Below, piece by piece: positions 28,083-37,309 of a stretch of DNA of 64,000 bases. The DNA comes from Evansella cellulosilytica DSM 2522 (GTDB taxonomy: Bacteria > Bacillota > Bacilli > Bacillales > Salisediminibacteriaceae). The notes below the pieces were generated by a model, which worked only from the letters and a program-made list of their open reading frames with translations, was not told the origin of the DNA and did no database searches. The position numbers were made by a program, and so were the translations under genes. Numbering within the stretch: position 1 is the stretch's first letter; each line of letters starts with the position of its first letter. The stretch lies in contig NC_014829.1 in assembly GCF_000177235.2 (NCBI RefSeq), positions 2,170,001 through 2,234,000 of the forward strand, read 5' to 3'.

Positions 28083-29333
28083 TTATTCTTTTATTTGTCC
28101 TGTACCGTAAATAACATATTTATAAGATGTTATTGCCTCAAGTCCCATTGGTCCTCTTGCATGTAATTTTTGTGTACTAATGCCAATTTCTGCTCCAAAA
28201 CCAAACTCCGCACCATCGGTAAATCGTGTCGATGCATTATGGTATACTGCGGCGGCATCTACGAAAGTAAAAAACTTTTCAACATTTTCATTAGATTGTG
28301 TAATGATCGCTTCTGAATGCTTCGTGCCGTAGTTGGCTATATGGGTTATAGCATCATCAATTGAGTCAACGACCTTAACAGCGAGTGTTAAATCTAAAAA
28401 TTCATCCGTCCAATCTGACTCCTCACCGATGTCGATACGACTATCATATTTAGAAGTCTCTACATCACCTTTTAAAGTAACATTATTTTCTACTAGCTTA
28501 TCAACTAGTTGATTAAAGTATTTTTTTGCCCAACTGCGATGAACAAGCAATGTTTCTGCCGCATTACATACGGAAGGGCGTTGTGTTTTTGCGTTAATCA
28601 CGATATTTGTTGCCATTTCTTCGTCAGCGGACTCATCTACAAATACATGACAATTTCCAACACCTGTTTCAAGTACTGGTATTGATGCCTTTTCTACAAC
28701 TGTTTGAATTAATGATGCGCCTCCTCGAGGGATGAGTACATCTAAATATTCATTTAACGCGAACATTTTTTCTGCATTTGCTCGACTTGTATCTTCTAAC
28801 AATTGTATACAATCTTTTGGTAAGGCAGACTTTTCTAAAGCTTGATGAATAACCTTCACTAATGCTTTGTTAGAGTAGGCTGCTGATGAGCTTCCTCGAA
28901 ATAAAACAGTATTTCCTGTTTTTAAACATAAACTAGCTGCATCAACGGTCACATTAGGTCTCGCCTCATAAATCATTCCGATAACACCGATTGGAACTCG
29001 TTTCTTTTTAATTACCAAACCATTTGGTCGTTCAATTTCTTCCAGTGTAATTCCAATAGGGTCTTTAAGTTCGATTAAGGAGCGTAGCGCATTTGCCATC
29101 TCTTTAATTCTATCTTCTGTTAACGTTAATCGATCGATTAATGCACTAGTAAAACCTTTTTCTTTACCTAATTGTACGTCCTTGCGATTTTCTTGCAAAA
29201 TTTCAATCATACAATGTTCTAATTCGGAAGCAATCAAGAGTAGTGCACTATTTTTATCATCTGTACTTGCTGCTGCCATTTCACCTGTGACACCTTTTAA
29301 TAATGAAGCCTTTTGGATTAATTCATCCATCAT
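28083..29333 (-). CDS. proA: Gamma-glutamyl phosphate reductase
   Basis: The 416-residue enzyme reduces gamma-glutamyl phosphate to glutamate semialdehyde with NADPH in proline synthesis. The catalytic cysteine is in [13 protein letters not shown], and [13 protein letters not shown] and the end of the protein ([20 protein letters not shown]) are typical. The frame begins at GTG 29339, but AAAAGGG favours ATG 29333. It follows proB after only 12 bp, so the two are co-transcribed under the T-box. Confidence 0.97.
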   Translation of the reverse strand: MMDELIQKASLLKGVTGEMAAASTDDKNSALLLIASELEHCMIEILQENRKDVQLGKEKGFTSALIDRLTLTEDRIKEMANALRSLIELKDPIGITLEEIERPNGLVIKKKRVPIGVIGMIYEARPNVTVDAASLCLKTGNTVLFRGSSSAAYSNKALVKVIHQALEKSALPKDCIQLLEDTSRANAEKMFALNEYLDVLIPRGGASLIQTVVEKASIPVLETGVGNCHVFVDESADEEMATNIVINAKTQRPSVCNAAETLLVHRSWAKKYFNQLVDKLVENNVTLKGDVETSKYDSRIDIGEESDWTDEFLDLTLAVKVVDSIDDAITHIANYGTKHSEAIITQSNENVEKFFTFVDAAAVYHNASTRFTDGAEFGFGAEIGISTQKLHARGPMGLEAITSYKYVIYGTGQIKE

Positions 29334-29345
29334 TATCACCCTTTT

Positions 29346-30452
29346 TTATAGTATTAATAAATGATCTCTATGGATCGCTTCTACTGTTGCTTTATTAGTA
29401 AACTTTTTCGCATCGCAGCTATCTTTACCTTTAATTTCTAGCAATTCGTCCGAAGAATAATTTACTTGACCTTTTCCGATTATTTTCCCTTTTTCGTTTA
29501 TTATTTCTACTACGGCACCTTCTTGAAAGCTTCCGTAAACTTCTGTTATACCGACAGGAAGTAGGCTTCTCCCTTTATTTAAAAGTGCCTGAACGGCACC
29601 GGTGTCGATAACAATTTTTCCAGAAGAGGAGGAGTGGAATGCTATCCACTGCTTCTTATTATTCAACACCTTTCGTTCACTTTTCCCAATATAAGTTCCA
29701 TCACCTTTACCTAGTAAAATATCGTGAAGCTTAGTGGCCCCATATCCTGAACCAATAAAAATATTATTTACACCTAAAGAAAAAGCAGTTTTAGCAGCAT
29801 TAATTTTTGACTTCATTCCACCAGTACCTAACTTAGAACCGTTCTCTTTCGCTTCAATTAATAGATTGCCCGTTATTTCAGGTAAAAAATGGTATTTTTT
29901 TGCATCTTTATTTTTACGAGGATCTTCATCGTAAAGTCCGTTTATATCAGTAAGAATGATAAGGTGATCTGCATGGATAAGACCACTTACTAGTGCGGAA
30001 AGCATATCATTATCTCCAAATGTTAATTCTTCTATGGAAGTAGAATCATTTTCATTGATTATTGGGACAACATCCCGTTTAAGTAGTTCAGTCAATGTAG
30101 CATAAGCATTCTTATATTGTTCTTGATTAACGAAATCATTTCTTGTGAGTAATAATTGGGCAACTGCAATGCTATGCTTTTGGAATGCTTCAGTATAGCC
30201 TTGAATGAGAAGACCTTGGCCAACCGCTGCTGCTGCCTGCTTGCCTGCAATCTTAACCGGTCTAGTTGGATAACCAAGTTTTTTGAATCCGGCAGCCACT
30301 GCTCCAGAAGAAATCAAAATTATATCGTGGCCCTTTTTCTTCAATTCCACAATTGCTTCAGTATGCTCGGTTAGTTTTCCGATATGCAATTCTCCATTAT
30401 TCTTCGTTAGCGAGCTACTTCCTATTTTTACAACGATTCGTTTTTTACTCAT
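29346..30452 (-). CDS. proB: Glutamate 5-kinase with PUA domain
   Basis: The 368-residue enzyme phosphorylates glutamate, the first step of proline synthesis. The amino-acid kinase domain ([48 protein letters not shown]) fills residues 1-255 and a PUA domain (about 275-360) follows. GAGGGAG precedes ATG 30452. It is preceded by a T-box leader, so the operon should respond to uncharged tRNA-Pro, an anabolic control rather than an osmotic one. Confidence 0.97.
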   Translation of the reverse strand: MSKKRIVVKIGSSSLTKNNGELHIGKLTEHTEAIVELKKKGHDIILISSGAVAAGFKKLGYPTRPVKIAGKQAAAAVGQGLLIQGYTEAFQKHSIAVAQLLLTRNDFVNQEQYKNAYATLTELLKRDVVPIINENDSTSIEELTFGDNDMLSALVSGLIHADHLIILTDINGLYDEDPRKNKDAKKYHFLPEITGNLLIEAKENGSKLGTGGMKSKINAAKTAFSLGVNNIFIGSGYGATKLHDILLGKGDGTYIGKSERKVLNNKKQWIAFHSSSSGKIVIDTGAVQALLNKGRSLLPVGITEVYGSFQEGAVVEIINEKGKIIGKGQVNYSSDELLEIKGKDSCDAKKFTNKATVEAIHRDHLLIL

Positions 30453-30497
30453 AATTACTCCCTCTTTTTACATTAGCTCCAACAAAATTTTGACATA

Positions 30498-30735
30498 AAA
30501 AAAAGCCATCCTAAAAAAGGACGGAGTTTCATTCCGCGGTACCACCTTCATTGGTATGATTATACCCACTCATCACCATTAACGCTGGTTAAACGATTAG
30601 TATGATTTACTAACAGCTCATGGACAGGTTCAATAGGGTATAATACGATGAGATTTTTCAGCCAATGAATCTCACTCTCTGACGTACAACAAACTATTTA
30701 CTATTCCCAATCAATGCTTTATCGAGTTTACTTTT
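30498..30735 (-). promoter_or_regulatory. T-box leader of proBA, proline specifier
   Basis: On the minus strand the conserved T-box sequence AAGGTGGTACCGCGG occupies 30548-30534, followed by a terminator (CCGTCC/GGATGG) with a T-run at about 30500. Stem I shows the AGTA/GAA internal-loop motif; the codon after GAA is CCT (30628-30626), a proline specifier. Uncharged tRNA-Pro would stabilise the antiterminator and allow proBA expression. This agrees with known T-box control of proBA in Bacillus. Confidence 0.93.
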
Positions 30736-30739
30736 TTTA

Positions 30740-30768
30740 ATTATCTGATATTTGTTTATGAGAGTCAA
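30740..30768 (-). promoter_or_regulatory. Vegetative promoter of the proBA T-box transcript
   Basis: On the minus strand TTGACT (30768-30763) and GATAAT (30745-30740) are 17 bp apart, a close sigma-A match. Transcription would begin near 30733, at the base of the T-box. Confidence 0.8.
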
Positions 30769-30923
30769 GGCACAAGGGTGAATTATAAAATATTCTTATT
30801 GTATTGAAACAGATTTTAGACAACTGCATTGATGTTTATGTAAAAAAATGATATTCTTCTTTAAATTACTTCGATATATGAGACGATAACACTATATATG
30901 CAATTGAAAGGGGATTGATATAC

Positions 30924-32666
30924 TTGAAGGTGAAAAAAGATGTATTAAAGAAAAGACTTGCTGTAGCTGCAAGAAAAACCCCCGCAGACAAAGTATTTAA
31001 AAATGGTCAAATTATTGATGTATTTAACGGTACTTTAATGACAGGTGATGTTGCAATCGTAGATGACACTATTGTTGGAATTGGAGATTTTGAAGGGCAT
31101 ATAGAGATAGATGCAACAAATAAATACATTAGTCCAGGATTTATAGATAGTCATGTACATATCGAGTCTTCCATGGTAACTCCATCACAATTTGCTAGAG
31201 TCGTTCTTCCTCATGGTGTCACAACAGTTATAGCCGACCCACATGAAATTGCCAATGTTTCTGGTACAATAGGAATTGAATTTATGTTAGATGATTCTGA
31301 AGGAATTCCCTTACATGTATTTTTAATGTTACCTTCATGTGTTCCTGCGACTCCTTTCGAAAATTCCGGTGCAAATTTACAAGCGAAAGATTTAGCGCAG
31401 TTTTATACTCATCCAAGAGTATTAGGGTTAGGCGAAGTAATGGATTACCCTTCTGTACATCATAATGACGATGTCATGATTGAAAAAATATTCGGTGCAC
31501 AAGTTAATGGAAAAATCATTGATGGGCACGCTGCTGGTCTTAATAATAATGCGATTAACGTATATCGAACTGCAGGTATAAGGACAGACCACGAAGCAGT
31601 AACTAAAGAGGAGGCCGAGGAACGATTAAAGCGAGGAATGTACTTGCTTATTCGGGAAGGATCAGTGGCGAAAGACTTAACGCAGCTCTTAAAAGTAGTA
31701 ACAAACAGTAATAGTAGAAGGTGTGCGTTTTGTACAGATGATAAGCATATAGATGACCTTATCCAAGAAGGGAGTGTAGACCATAATGTTCGGTTAGCTA
31801 TTCAGAAAGGGATATCTCCTATTACAGCTATACAGATGGCTACAATTAATGCTGCCGAATGTTACAAGCTAGACAATAAAGGTGCTATTGCCCCTGGGTT
31901 TGATGCCGACATTATACTATTAGACAGTTTACAAGACATCGCTATAGATGAAGTATATTCTAGTGGACAACTAGTAGCAAAAAAAGGACGTTTTCTTATA
32001 AAAGAAGAAATAGGTATTAAACCGGGGGAAGACATCATAAGTAGTGTTCATGCTACTGAAATTACTGAAAAGGATATTACGTTAAGCATAAATGAAAAAC
32101 AGTTAGCCAACGTCATTAGTATCATTCCAAATAGTTTAATCACAAAGCACATTGTTAAAGAAGTAAAAGGAAGAGAAGGAGCTTTTGTATCGGATATAGA
32201 AAATGACCTGTTGAAACTTGCTGTGATTGAAAGACACCATTACACTGGAAATGTGGGTCTAGGTATTGTTCATGGATTAAAGCTAAAACGTGGCGCAATA
32301 GCTACAACTATTGCACATGATTCACATAACATGATAGTTACAGGTACTTCAGATAAGGATATGCTTTTTGCCATAAAAAGTGTTGAAGAAATTGGTGGAG
32401 GATTGGTTGTTGTTTCGGAAGAAAAGGTCATCGCATCTTTACCATTACACATTGCAGGTTTAATAACAGATGATGATTACGAAATAGTTTATAAAAAACT
32501 TAATCATATTAATGATGCTTTAAGTGATATCGGTATTTCACAAGACTTTAATCCTTTTTTAACACTGTCTTTTCTGGCGTTACCTGTTATTCCAGCTCTG
32601 AAACTTACAGATATTGGATTGTTTAACGTAGATCAATTTAAACATATTAATTTGTTTGAGACTTGA
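30924..32666 (+). CDS. ade: Adenine deaminase
   Basis: The 580-residue amidohydrolase converts adenine to hypoxanthine and ammonia in purine salvage. The metal-binding GFIDSHVHIESS, the DPHEIANVSG and DGHAAGLN segments and the CTDDKHIDDL motif match the Ade family, and the long C-terminal domain (SIIPNSL... to the end) is complete. AAAGGGG ten bases ahead supports TTG 30924; an earlier TTG at 30915 is too close to the ribosome site. No purine riboswitch is visible upstream. It could feed the xanthine dehydrogenase at 51.6 kb. Confidence 0.95.
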   Translation: MKVKKDVLKKRLAVAARKTPADKVFKNGQIIDVFNGTLMTGDVAIVDDTIVGIGDFEGHIEIDATNKYISPGFIDSHVHIESSMVTPSQFARVVLPHGVTTVIADPHEIANVSGTIGIEFMLDDSEGIPLHVFLMLPSCVPATPFENSGANLQAKDLAQFYTHPRVLGLGEVMDYPSVHHNDDVMIEKIFGAQVNGKIIDGHAAGLNNNAINVYRTAGIRTDHEAVTKEEAEERLKRGMYLLIREGSVAKDLTQLLKVVTNSNSRRCAFCTDDKHIDDLIQEGSVDHNVRLAIQKGISPITAIQMATINAAECYKLDNKGAIAPGFDADIILLDSLQDIAIDEVYSSGQLVAKKGRFLIKEEIGIKPGEDIISSVHATEITEKDITLSINEKQLANVISIIPNSLITKHIVKEVKGREGAFVSDIENDLLKLAVIERHHYTGNVGLGIVHGLKLKRGAIATTIAHDSHNMIVTGTSDKDMLFAIKSVEEIGGGLVVVSEEKVIASLPLHIAGLITDDDYEIVYKKLNHINDALSDIGISQDFNPFLTLSFLALPVIPALKLTDIGLFNVDQFKHINLFET

Positions 32667-32822
32667 AAATATTCTTACCAATTATTACAGACAATAGAAA
32701 AAAACATATTAAATGCCAAGCTAATAAAAATTAAAGAAAAAATCACTTTCCTCTTGTAATCATTTGAGGTAATCTTTAAAATAGTCAGAAATAGGCGGTT
32801 TAATAGAAGGATGGGGAGAAAT

Positions 32823-33887
32823 ATGACACTGACAATAGACAAAGTAAAAGAATTAAAGGAAAAACCAAATCCTAAACAGTTGGGATTTGGTAAATATTTC
32901 ACAGACCATATGTTTATGATGGATTATGAAAGAGAGAAAGGCTGGTTTAACCCAAGAATTAAACCTTATGAACCATTATCTTTAGACCCTGCAACGATGG
33001 TTTTTCACTATAGCCAATCTGTTTTTGAAGGTTTAAAGGCTTATCGAACAGAAGATGATAGGGTGTTATTATTTAGGCCTGAAAAAAACTTTGAGCGTTT
33101 AAATGAGTCAAATAGACGATTAAGCATTCCTCTTGTTGATAATGAATTGATACTACAATACTTAAAAAAGCTAATCGAAATAGAAAAAGAATGGATTCCT
33201 AAAGAAGAAGGAACATCTTTATATATACGTCCATTTATTATACCGACAGATACTAATTTAAGGGTTGCTCCTGCGAATACATATAAACTAATGATTATCT
33301 TATCGCCAGTTGGATCTTATTATCCAGAAGGAATTCACCCTGTAAGTATTTATGTGGAACATGAGTATACAAGGGCTGTAAAGGGCGGTACAGGTACTGC
33401 TAAAACAGCAGGCAATTATTCCGCGGGCTATGTCGCCCAAGAAAAAGCCGCTCAAAATGGTTTTGCACAAGTTCTTTGGTTAGATGGTATGGAAAAAAAG
33501 TATATAGAAGAAGTCGGTAGTATGAATGTTTTTTTTAGAATTGATGATGAGGTGGTCACTCCTAAACTTAACGGGAGTATTTTACCTGGTATTACTAGAA
33601 TGTCTATTATTGAGTTATTAAAATCTTGGGGAGTCCCAGTGAAGGAAAGACTTGTTTCAATGGAAGAAATTATTGAAGCATACAAAAATAACCGTCTTAA
33701 AGAAGCTTTCGGTACTGGAACTGCCGCAGTTATCTCGCCTATTGGTGAGTTAAACTGGCATAATGAACAATACATTATTAACAATAAAAAAACAGGGGAA
33801 CTTTCTAAGAAGCTATATGAAACAATTACTAGTATCCAAACCGGTAGTATGAAAGATACCTTTAATTGGACTGAAGTAGTAAAATAA
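32823..33887 (+). CDS. ilvE: Branched-chain amino acid aminotransferase
   Basis: The 354-residue class IV PLP enzyme interconverts leucine, isoleucine and valine with their keto acids. The PLP lysine is in GGTGTAKTAGNYSAG, and VFHYSQSVFEGLKAYR, EVGSMNVFFRID and EAFGTGTAAVISPIG are family hallmarks of the longer (type II) bacterial form. GGGGAG places the start at ATG 32823 rather than 32811. It stands alone with its own terminator. No leader regulation is visible in 32667-32822. Confidence 0.95.
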   Translation: MTLTIDKVKELKEKPNPKQLGFGKYFTDHMFMMDYEREKGWFNPRIKPYEPLSLDPATMVFHYSQSVFEGLKAYRTEDDRVLLFRPEKNFERLNESNRRLSIPLVDNELILQYLKKLIEIEKEWIPKEEGTSLYIRPFIIPTDTNLRVAPANTYKLMIILSPVGSYYPEGIHPVSIYVEHEYTRAVKGGTGTAKTAGNYSAGYVAQEKAAQNGFAQVLWLDGMEKKYIEEVGSMNVFFRIDDEVVTPKLNGSILPGITRMSIIELLKSWGVPVKERLVSMEEIIEAYKNNRLKEAFGTGTAAVISPIGELNWHNEQYIINNKKTGELSKKLYETITSIQTGSMKDTFNWTEVVK

Positions 33888-33895
33888 CTTGGCTA

Positions 33896-33924
33896 AAATC
33901 AGGGGAGAACCTCCTGATTTTTTT
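33896..33924 (+). terminator. Terminator of ilvE
   Basis: AAAATCAGG (33896-33904) pairs with CCTGATTTT (from 33913), followed by T-rich sequence. Confidence 0.85.
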
Positions 33925-33975
33925 CTGTTAAATACTAGTAACCAAAAAATCAGGGATTTTGCGTAATTTTTATTC

Positions 33976-34098
33976 TTATTTTAAATGATTATTTTTCACT
34001 TCCCAATATTGAATTTGTGGTAATTTATAATAAATCCAATAGTCCTGTAACAAGGAATAGCTAACAAATAGCATCATTTGTATTGGTATGAGTTTCAT
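33976..34098 (-). CDS. Candidate 40-aa small protein
   Basis: ATG 34098 on the minus strand has a perfect AAAGGAGG seven bases upstream and opens a 40-codon frame (MKLIPIQMMLFVSYSLLQ...). The first half is hydrophobic and could span the membrane; the end is charged. A longer frame reaches 34266 but has no ribosome site. It lies just after the HpaB-like gene on the same strand. I know no homologue. Confidence 0.45.
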   Translation of the reverse strand: MKLIPIQMMLFVSYSLLQDYWIYYKLPQIQYWEVKNNHLK

Positions 34099-34288
34099 TT
34101 GCTTTCCTCCTTTGGCCAGTTTCTTAATCTTTATTACAGATGGCGGTTGTCTAATAACTTTAATATGAAAATTGTAGGACGGTGAGTATTTTATATTTTT
34201 GTCGTATATTGCGCTTGCCCAGGGAATATATGTTAGGTTGTACCAGTGATGTTGCCTATGACACAACCTAACGTTTCATATCAACCGA

Positions 34289-35740
34289 TTATTGATTGTT
34301 CAAAAATGCTTGAATGTCGTCAACATATGGTTTTTTATTATATGCTTGGTATAAAGAAGAAGATAATCTGACTGGATCTCCAAAAAAGAATCTTTCATAT
34401 TGTGTTTGACGTGTACCAAAAGAACTCATCGTTAAATCCCATGCAAGTCGAAATAATTGGACCCTGTCTTTCGCATCAGCATTTTTCGCTTGTAAATACA
34501 ATTCTAGATCAGAGGAAATACTACTATTAAAGTCAGATTCTGTCGGTAATGTAATAAATCCACTAGCTCCTAATAAATGCAGTATTTCTATAAGACGAGG
34601 ATATATTTTTTGATAATAGTTTGAAGCTGTCATTAAAGAAAGTGGATTTGGCACCATCATTCCAAATTCGTTTTTTATTGCACTCATTTCTGATTTTTGC
34701 AACAATGCCTTCATAATTTCAAGTGTTACGATAATTTCACTAATTTTTTCTTGGACATGTTGATATTCAGTAATAGAAATTGTTTCTGCAATCGATTCAG
34801 CTAAACCGAGTATAAATTCTGTTTTTACTACTTGACGGGAAGTCGCTTGGAATAAGAGCATTAAATTTAAACTAGTTTTTGTATATATACTTCCAACTGC
34901 ATGTAAATCTTTATAAAGAAAAACTCTTTCCCATGGAACTAAAACGTGATCAAACACAACGACAGAATCAATTTCATCAAATTGAGCAGACAATGGATGA
35001 TCGAACGTATTAGTAGGATGCTTCGAAAAAGGTTCCCGACATATAAATTTTAACCCTGGCGTGTTAGAAGGGATAGAGAAAGCATACGCGTAATCATTGT
35101 TAATGGCATCACCACCTGATGGTAAAACGAGTAGCTCATCTGTTACACCGCCCTGCGTCGCAAGAAGTCGAGCCCCTTGAATAACAATGCCATCACTCGT
35201 TTCATCTACTATTTTTGCAGCAATTATTTTGTCTTGGTTACTATCTAATAAGTTTATTTGGCTGTAAGGAGATCTATTTACTTGAGGATTTATAAAAGTA
35301 TGGGTGAATGATAGATCATTCTTCACTGCATTTTCATAAATAGCAGTAATGTTTTCCGTATATTTTTCTTCAAAAAATGGTAGAGAGGATGCTAGAGTCA
35401 TAATGGCTGTATTAATATAGTCTGGTGACCTTCCAATTGTGCCACAGCTTTTACGGGCCCATAGCTGTGTAGCTTCCCTTCGTTTTTTTAAATCATCAAT
35501 AGACGTTGGTTTTTCAAAAGCAAAATTTATTGTTTCACCGTGTACTTCTGAATATCTAGTTAAGTAGGATTTAGTCGGTTCATGGTGCTGCATATCGTAA
35601 AGAGATGCTTTACTTTTTAATACCCCTTTAAATGCTCGTTGCTCCGAAACGTCTCCATCAATCCTTTTTCCTTCAATCCAAATTTCATTTTTCATTTTAT
35701 TAATTCGCTTTATATATTGTTGTCCTGTTATGATAGACAA
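34289..35740 (-). CDS. Flavin-dependent 4-hydroxyphenylacetate 3-monooxygenase family oxygenase (HpaB-like)
   Basis: The 483-residue protein belongs to the two-component FADH2-using hydroxylases of phenolic acids. Landmarks are the start ITGQQYIKRI, LWARKSCGTIGRSPDY, the FDHVLVPWERVF strand and FFFGDPVRLSSSLYQAYN near the end. A separate flavin reductase is needed and is not adjacent. Substrates of Bacillus members vary (hydroxyphenylacetate, chlorophenols), so no symbol is given. The start is TTG 35740 after AAGGTGGG. It is divergent from a flavoprotein oxidase 144 bp away. Confidence 0.88.
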   Translation of the reverse strand: MSIITGQQYIKRINKMKNEIWIEGKRIDGDVSEQRAFKGVLKSKASLYDMQHHEPTKSYLTRYSEVHGETINFAFEKPTSIDDLKKRREATQLWARKSCGTIGRSPDYINTAIMTLASSLPFFEEKYTENITAIYENAVKNDLSFTHTFINPQVNRSPYSQINLLDSNQDKIIAAKIVDETSDGIVIQGARLLATQGGVTDELLVLPSGGDAINNDYAYAFSIPSNTPGLKFICREPFSKHPTNTFDHPLSAQFDEIDSVVVFDHVLVPWERVFLYKDLHAVGSIYTKTSLNLMLLFQATSRQVVKTEFILGLAESIAETISITEYQHVQEKISEIIVTLEIMKALLQKSEMSAIKNEFGMMVPNPLSLMTASNYYQKIYPRLIEILHLLGASGFITLPTESDFNSSISSDLELYLQAKNADAKDRVQLFRLAWDLTMSSFGTRQTQYERFFFGDPVRLSSSLYQAYNKKPYVDDIQAFLNNQ

Positions 35741-35884
35741 GTGGATCCCACCTTATCATTTATGTCGTGTTAGTATATGCAAGAAATAACATTCGTGATA
35801 TTAGTGGAGTTGGCATTTTTATTTCTATTGTTACACGATGATATTCCCTTTTATAAAAGAAGTGAAACTAAAAAGGAGTTACAT

Positions 35885-37009
35885 ATGGATAAGATTATCA
35901 TTATTGGTGCAGGTATTTTAGGTGCATCTGCAGCTTATGAGCTTAGTAAAATAGGATTTGATGTTACAATCATTGATCGCCATGAAAAAGGACAGGCTAC
36001 TAGAGCTGCTGCGGGGATAATAGCTCCCTGGCTTTCACAGCGTAGAAACATGGCGTGGTATGACCTTGCAAGAAGAGGTGCAAAACATTATCCTCAATTA
36101 ATCAAAGAGCTTGAGAGTGATGGAGAATGGAATAGTAGCTATAAAAAGGTAGGCGTATTAAAATTACACGATGATTTAAATAAACTAGAAAAATTAAAGC
36201 TGAAAGTGGAAGGGAAATTAAAACAAGCCCCTGAAATTGGTGATATAACTATATTATCTAGTGATGAGTTAGAGGAGAAATTTCCAATAGTAAGTAAAGA
36301 ACATTATGCACTTTATGTTACTGGAGCAGCACGTATCAATGGGAATGATTTTTGTCAATCACTTATCCGTGCTGCCCAAAAAAGAGGAGTAAAGGTAATA
36401 AAAGGTAATGCAGAGATAATAACTAATGAGGAATCAAAAGTGTTTGTTAAGGTTAATGGACAGCAATTGAATAGTAGTATTGTCGTATGTACTGTTGGAG
36501 CATGGGAAAGCGATTTGTTAAAGCCGCTTCAAATAGAACGAAACATAAAGCCACAAAAAGCACAAATACTCCATCTTGAAATAGACGGTGTTGAATCAGG
36601 AGAGTGGCCAGTCGTCATGCCTCCAAATAATCAATACTTTGTTCCTTTCGATAATGGTCAAATAGTAGTTGGTACAACCCATGAAGACAATGTTGGATTT
36701 GATATGAGAACGACAGCTGGTGCGATAAATGAGATTTTATCGAAAGCTTTGCAATTTGCTCCAGGATTAAAGGACAGTGCCTTTAAGGAGGCGAGAGTAG
36801 GTTTTAGACCAGTTGCTCCACAATTCTTACCGACTTTAGGTCAAATTCCACATTACAATCGGTTATATGTAGCTAATGGACTTGGTTCATCAGGTCTAAC
36901 GGTTGGGCCATACTTAGGACGTCAATTAGCGCTTCTTGTATCTGGCAGAAAACCAGACATAGACTTATCGCCATATTCTCTTCTCTCTAATGAGAAGCTT
37001 TGTAAATAA
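35885..37009 (+). CDS. FAD-dependent amino-acid oxidoreductase (DAO family, glycine-oxidase-like)
   Basis: The 374-residue DAO-family flavoprotein has an N-terminal dinucleotide-binding motif GAGILGASAAYELSK, the RAAAGIIAPWLSQRR segment, a middle substrate domain, and the C-terminal VANGLGSSGLTVGP FAD motif. It could oxidise glycine, sarcosine or D-amino acids; proteins of this kind in Bacillus include the thiamine enzyme ThiO, but no thiamine genes are adjacent. The frame opens at 35777, but AAAAGGAG supports ATG 35885. A terminator follows. Confidence 0.88.
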   Translation: MDKIIIIGAGILGASAAYELSKIGFDVTIIDRHEKGQATRAAAGIIAPWLSQRRNMAWYDLARRGAKHYPQLIKELESDGEWNSSYKKVGVLKLHDDLNKLEKLKLKVEGKLKQAPEIGDITILSSDELEEKFPIVSKEHYALYVTGAARINGNDFCQSLIRAAQKRGVKVIKGNAEIITNEESKVFVKVNGQQLNSSIVVCTVGAWESDLLKPLQIERNIKPQKAQILHLEIDGVESGEWPVVMPPNNQYFVPFDNGQIVVGTTHEDNVGFDMRTTAGAINEILSKALQFAPGLKDSAFKEARVGFRPVAPQFLPTLGQIPHYNRLYVANGLGSSGLTVGPYLGRQLALLVSGRKPDIDLSPYSLLSNEKLCK

Positions 37010-37034
37010 ACTCTTTTTGATTTTTTAAAAATAG

Positions 37035-37080
37035 GGGAGGATTCAAATTGGTTTTAACCTTTTGTAATCCTCCTCTTTTT
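37035..37080 (+). terminator. Terminator after the DAO-family gene
   Basis: GGGGAGGATT (37035-37044) pairs with AATCCTCCTC (37067-37076), followed by T8. It isolates the oxidase gene from the amtB operon. Confidence 0.88.
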
Positions 37081-37205
37081 TTCAATTAATTGTTAGACCG
37101 TGAAGGTATGAATTCAACATCAATGGGAAATTTCCTAAAGCTATGCCTGACAGAAAAGTATGTATCTCCGTTAAAAGTAATGTAACCGGTTACTACATAA
37201 AAGTG

Positions 37206-37222
37206 TGGTAGATTTTCTGACA
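37206..37222. promoter_or_regulatory. TnrA/GlnR-type binding site upstream of amtB
   Basis: TGGTAGATTTTCTGACA differs at one position from the TnrA/GlnR consensus TGTNANATTTTNTNACA. Its centre lies about 49 bp before the predicted start point of the amtB promoter, the spacing known for TnrA-activated promoters. Activation under nitrogen limitation is the natural reading. Confidence 0.75.
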
Positions 37223-37228
37223 GTTTTG

Positions 37229-37256
37229 TTGTTTCAGAAAATTTGAAAAGTATAAT
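37229..37256 (+). promoter_or_regulatory. Candidate sigma-A promoter of the amtB operon
   Basis: TTGTTT (37229-37234), 16 bp, TATAAT (37251-37256). The perfect -10 with a poor -35 fits an activator-dependent promoter. The start point would be near 37263, giving a leader of about 47 nt. Confidence 0.7.
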
Positions 37257-37309
37257 TGGACTTAACAAAGGATGTTAACTACATTTACAAAGAGAGGGAG
37301 ATGTTAGAA

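Noticed and set aside
30781-30914. Possible purine riboswitch upstream of adenine deaminase
   Set aside because: The conserved purine-aptamer loops and three-way junction are not present.
37086-37268. Open frame of 60 codons on the minus strand before amtB
   Set aside because: It needs a TTG start without a ribosome site and covers the TnrA-like site and the amtB promoter.
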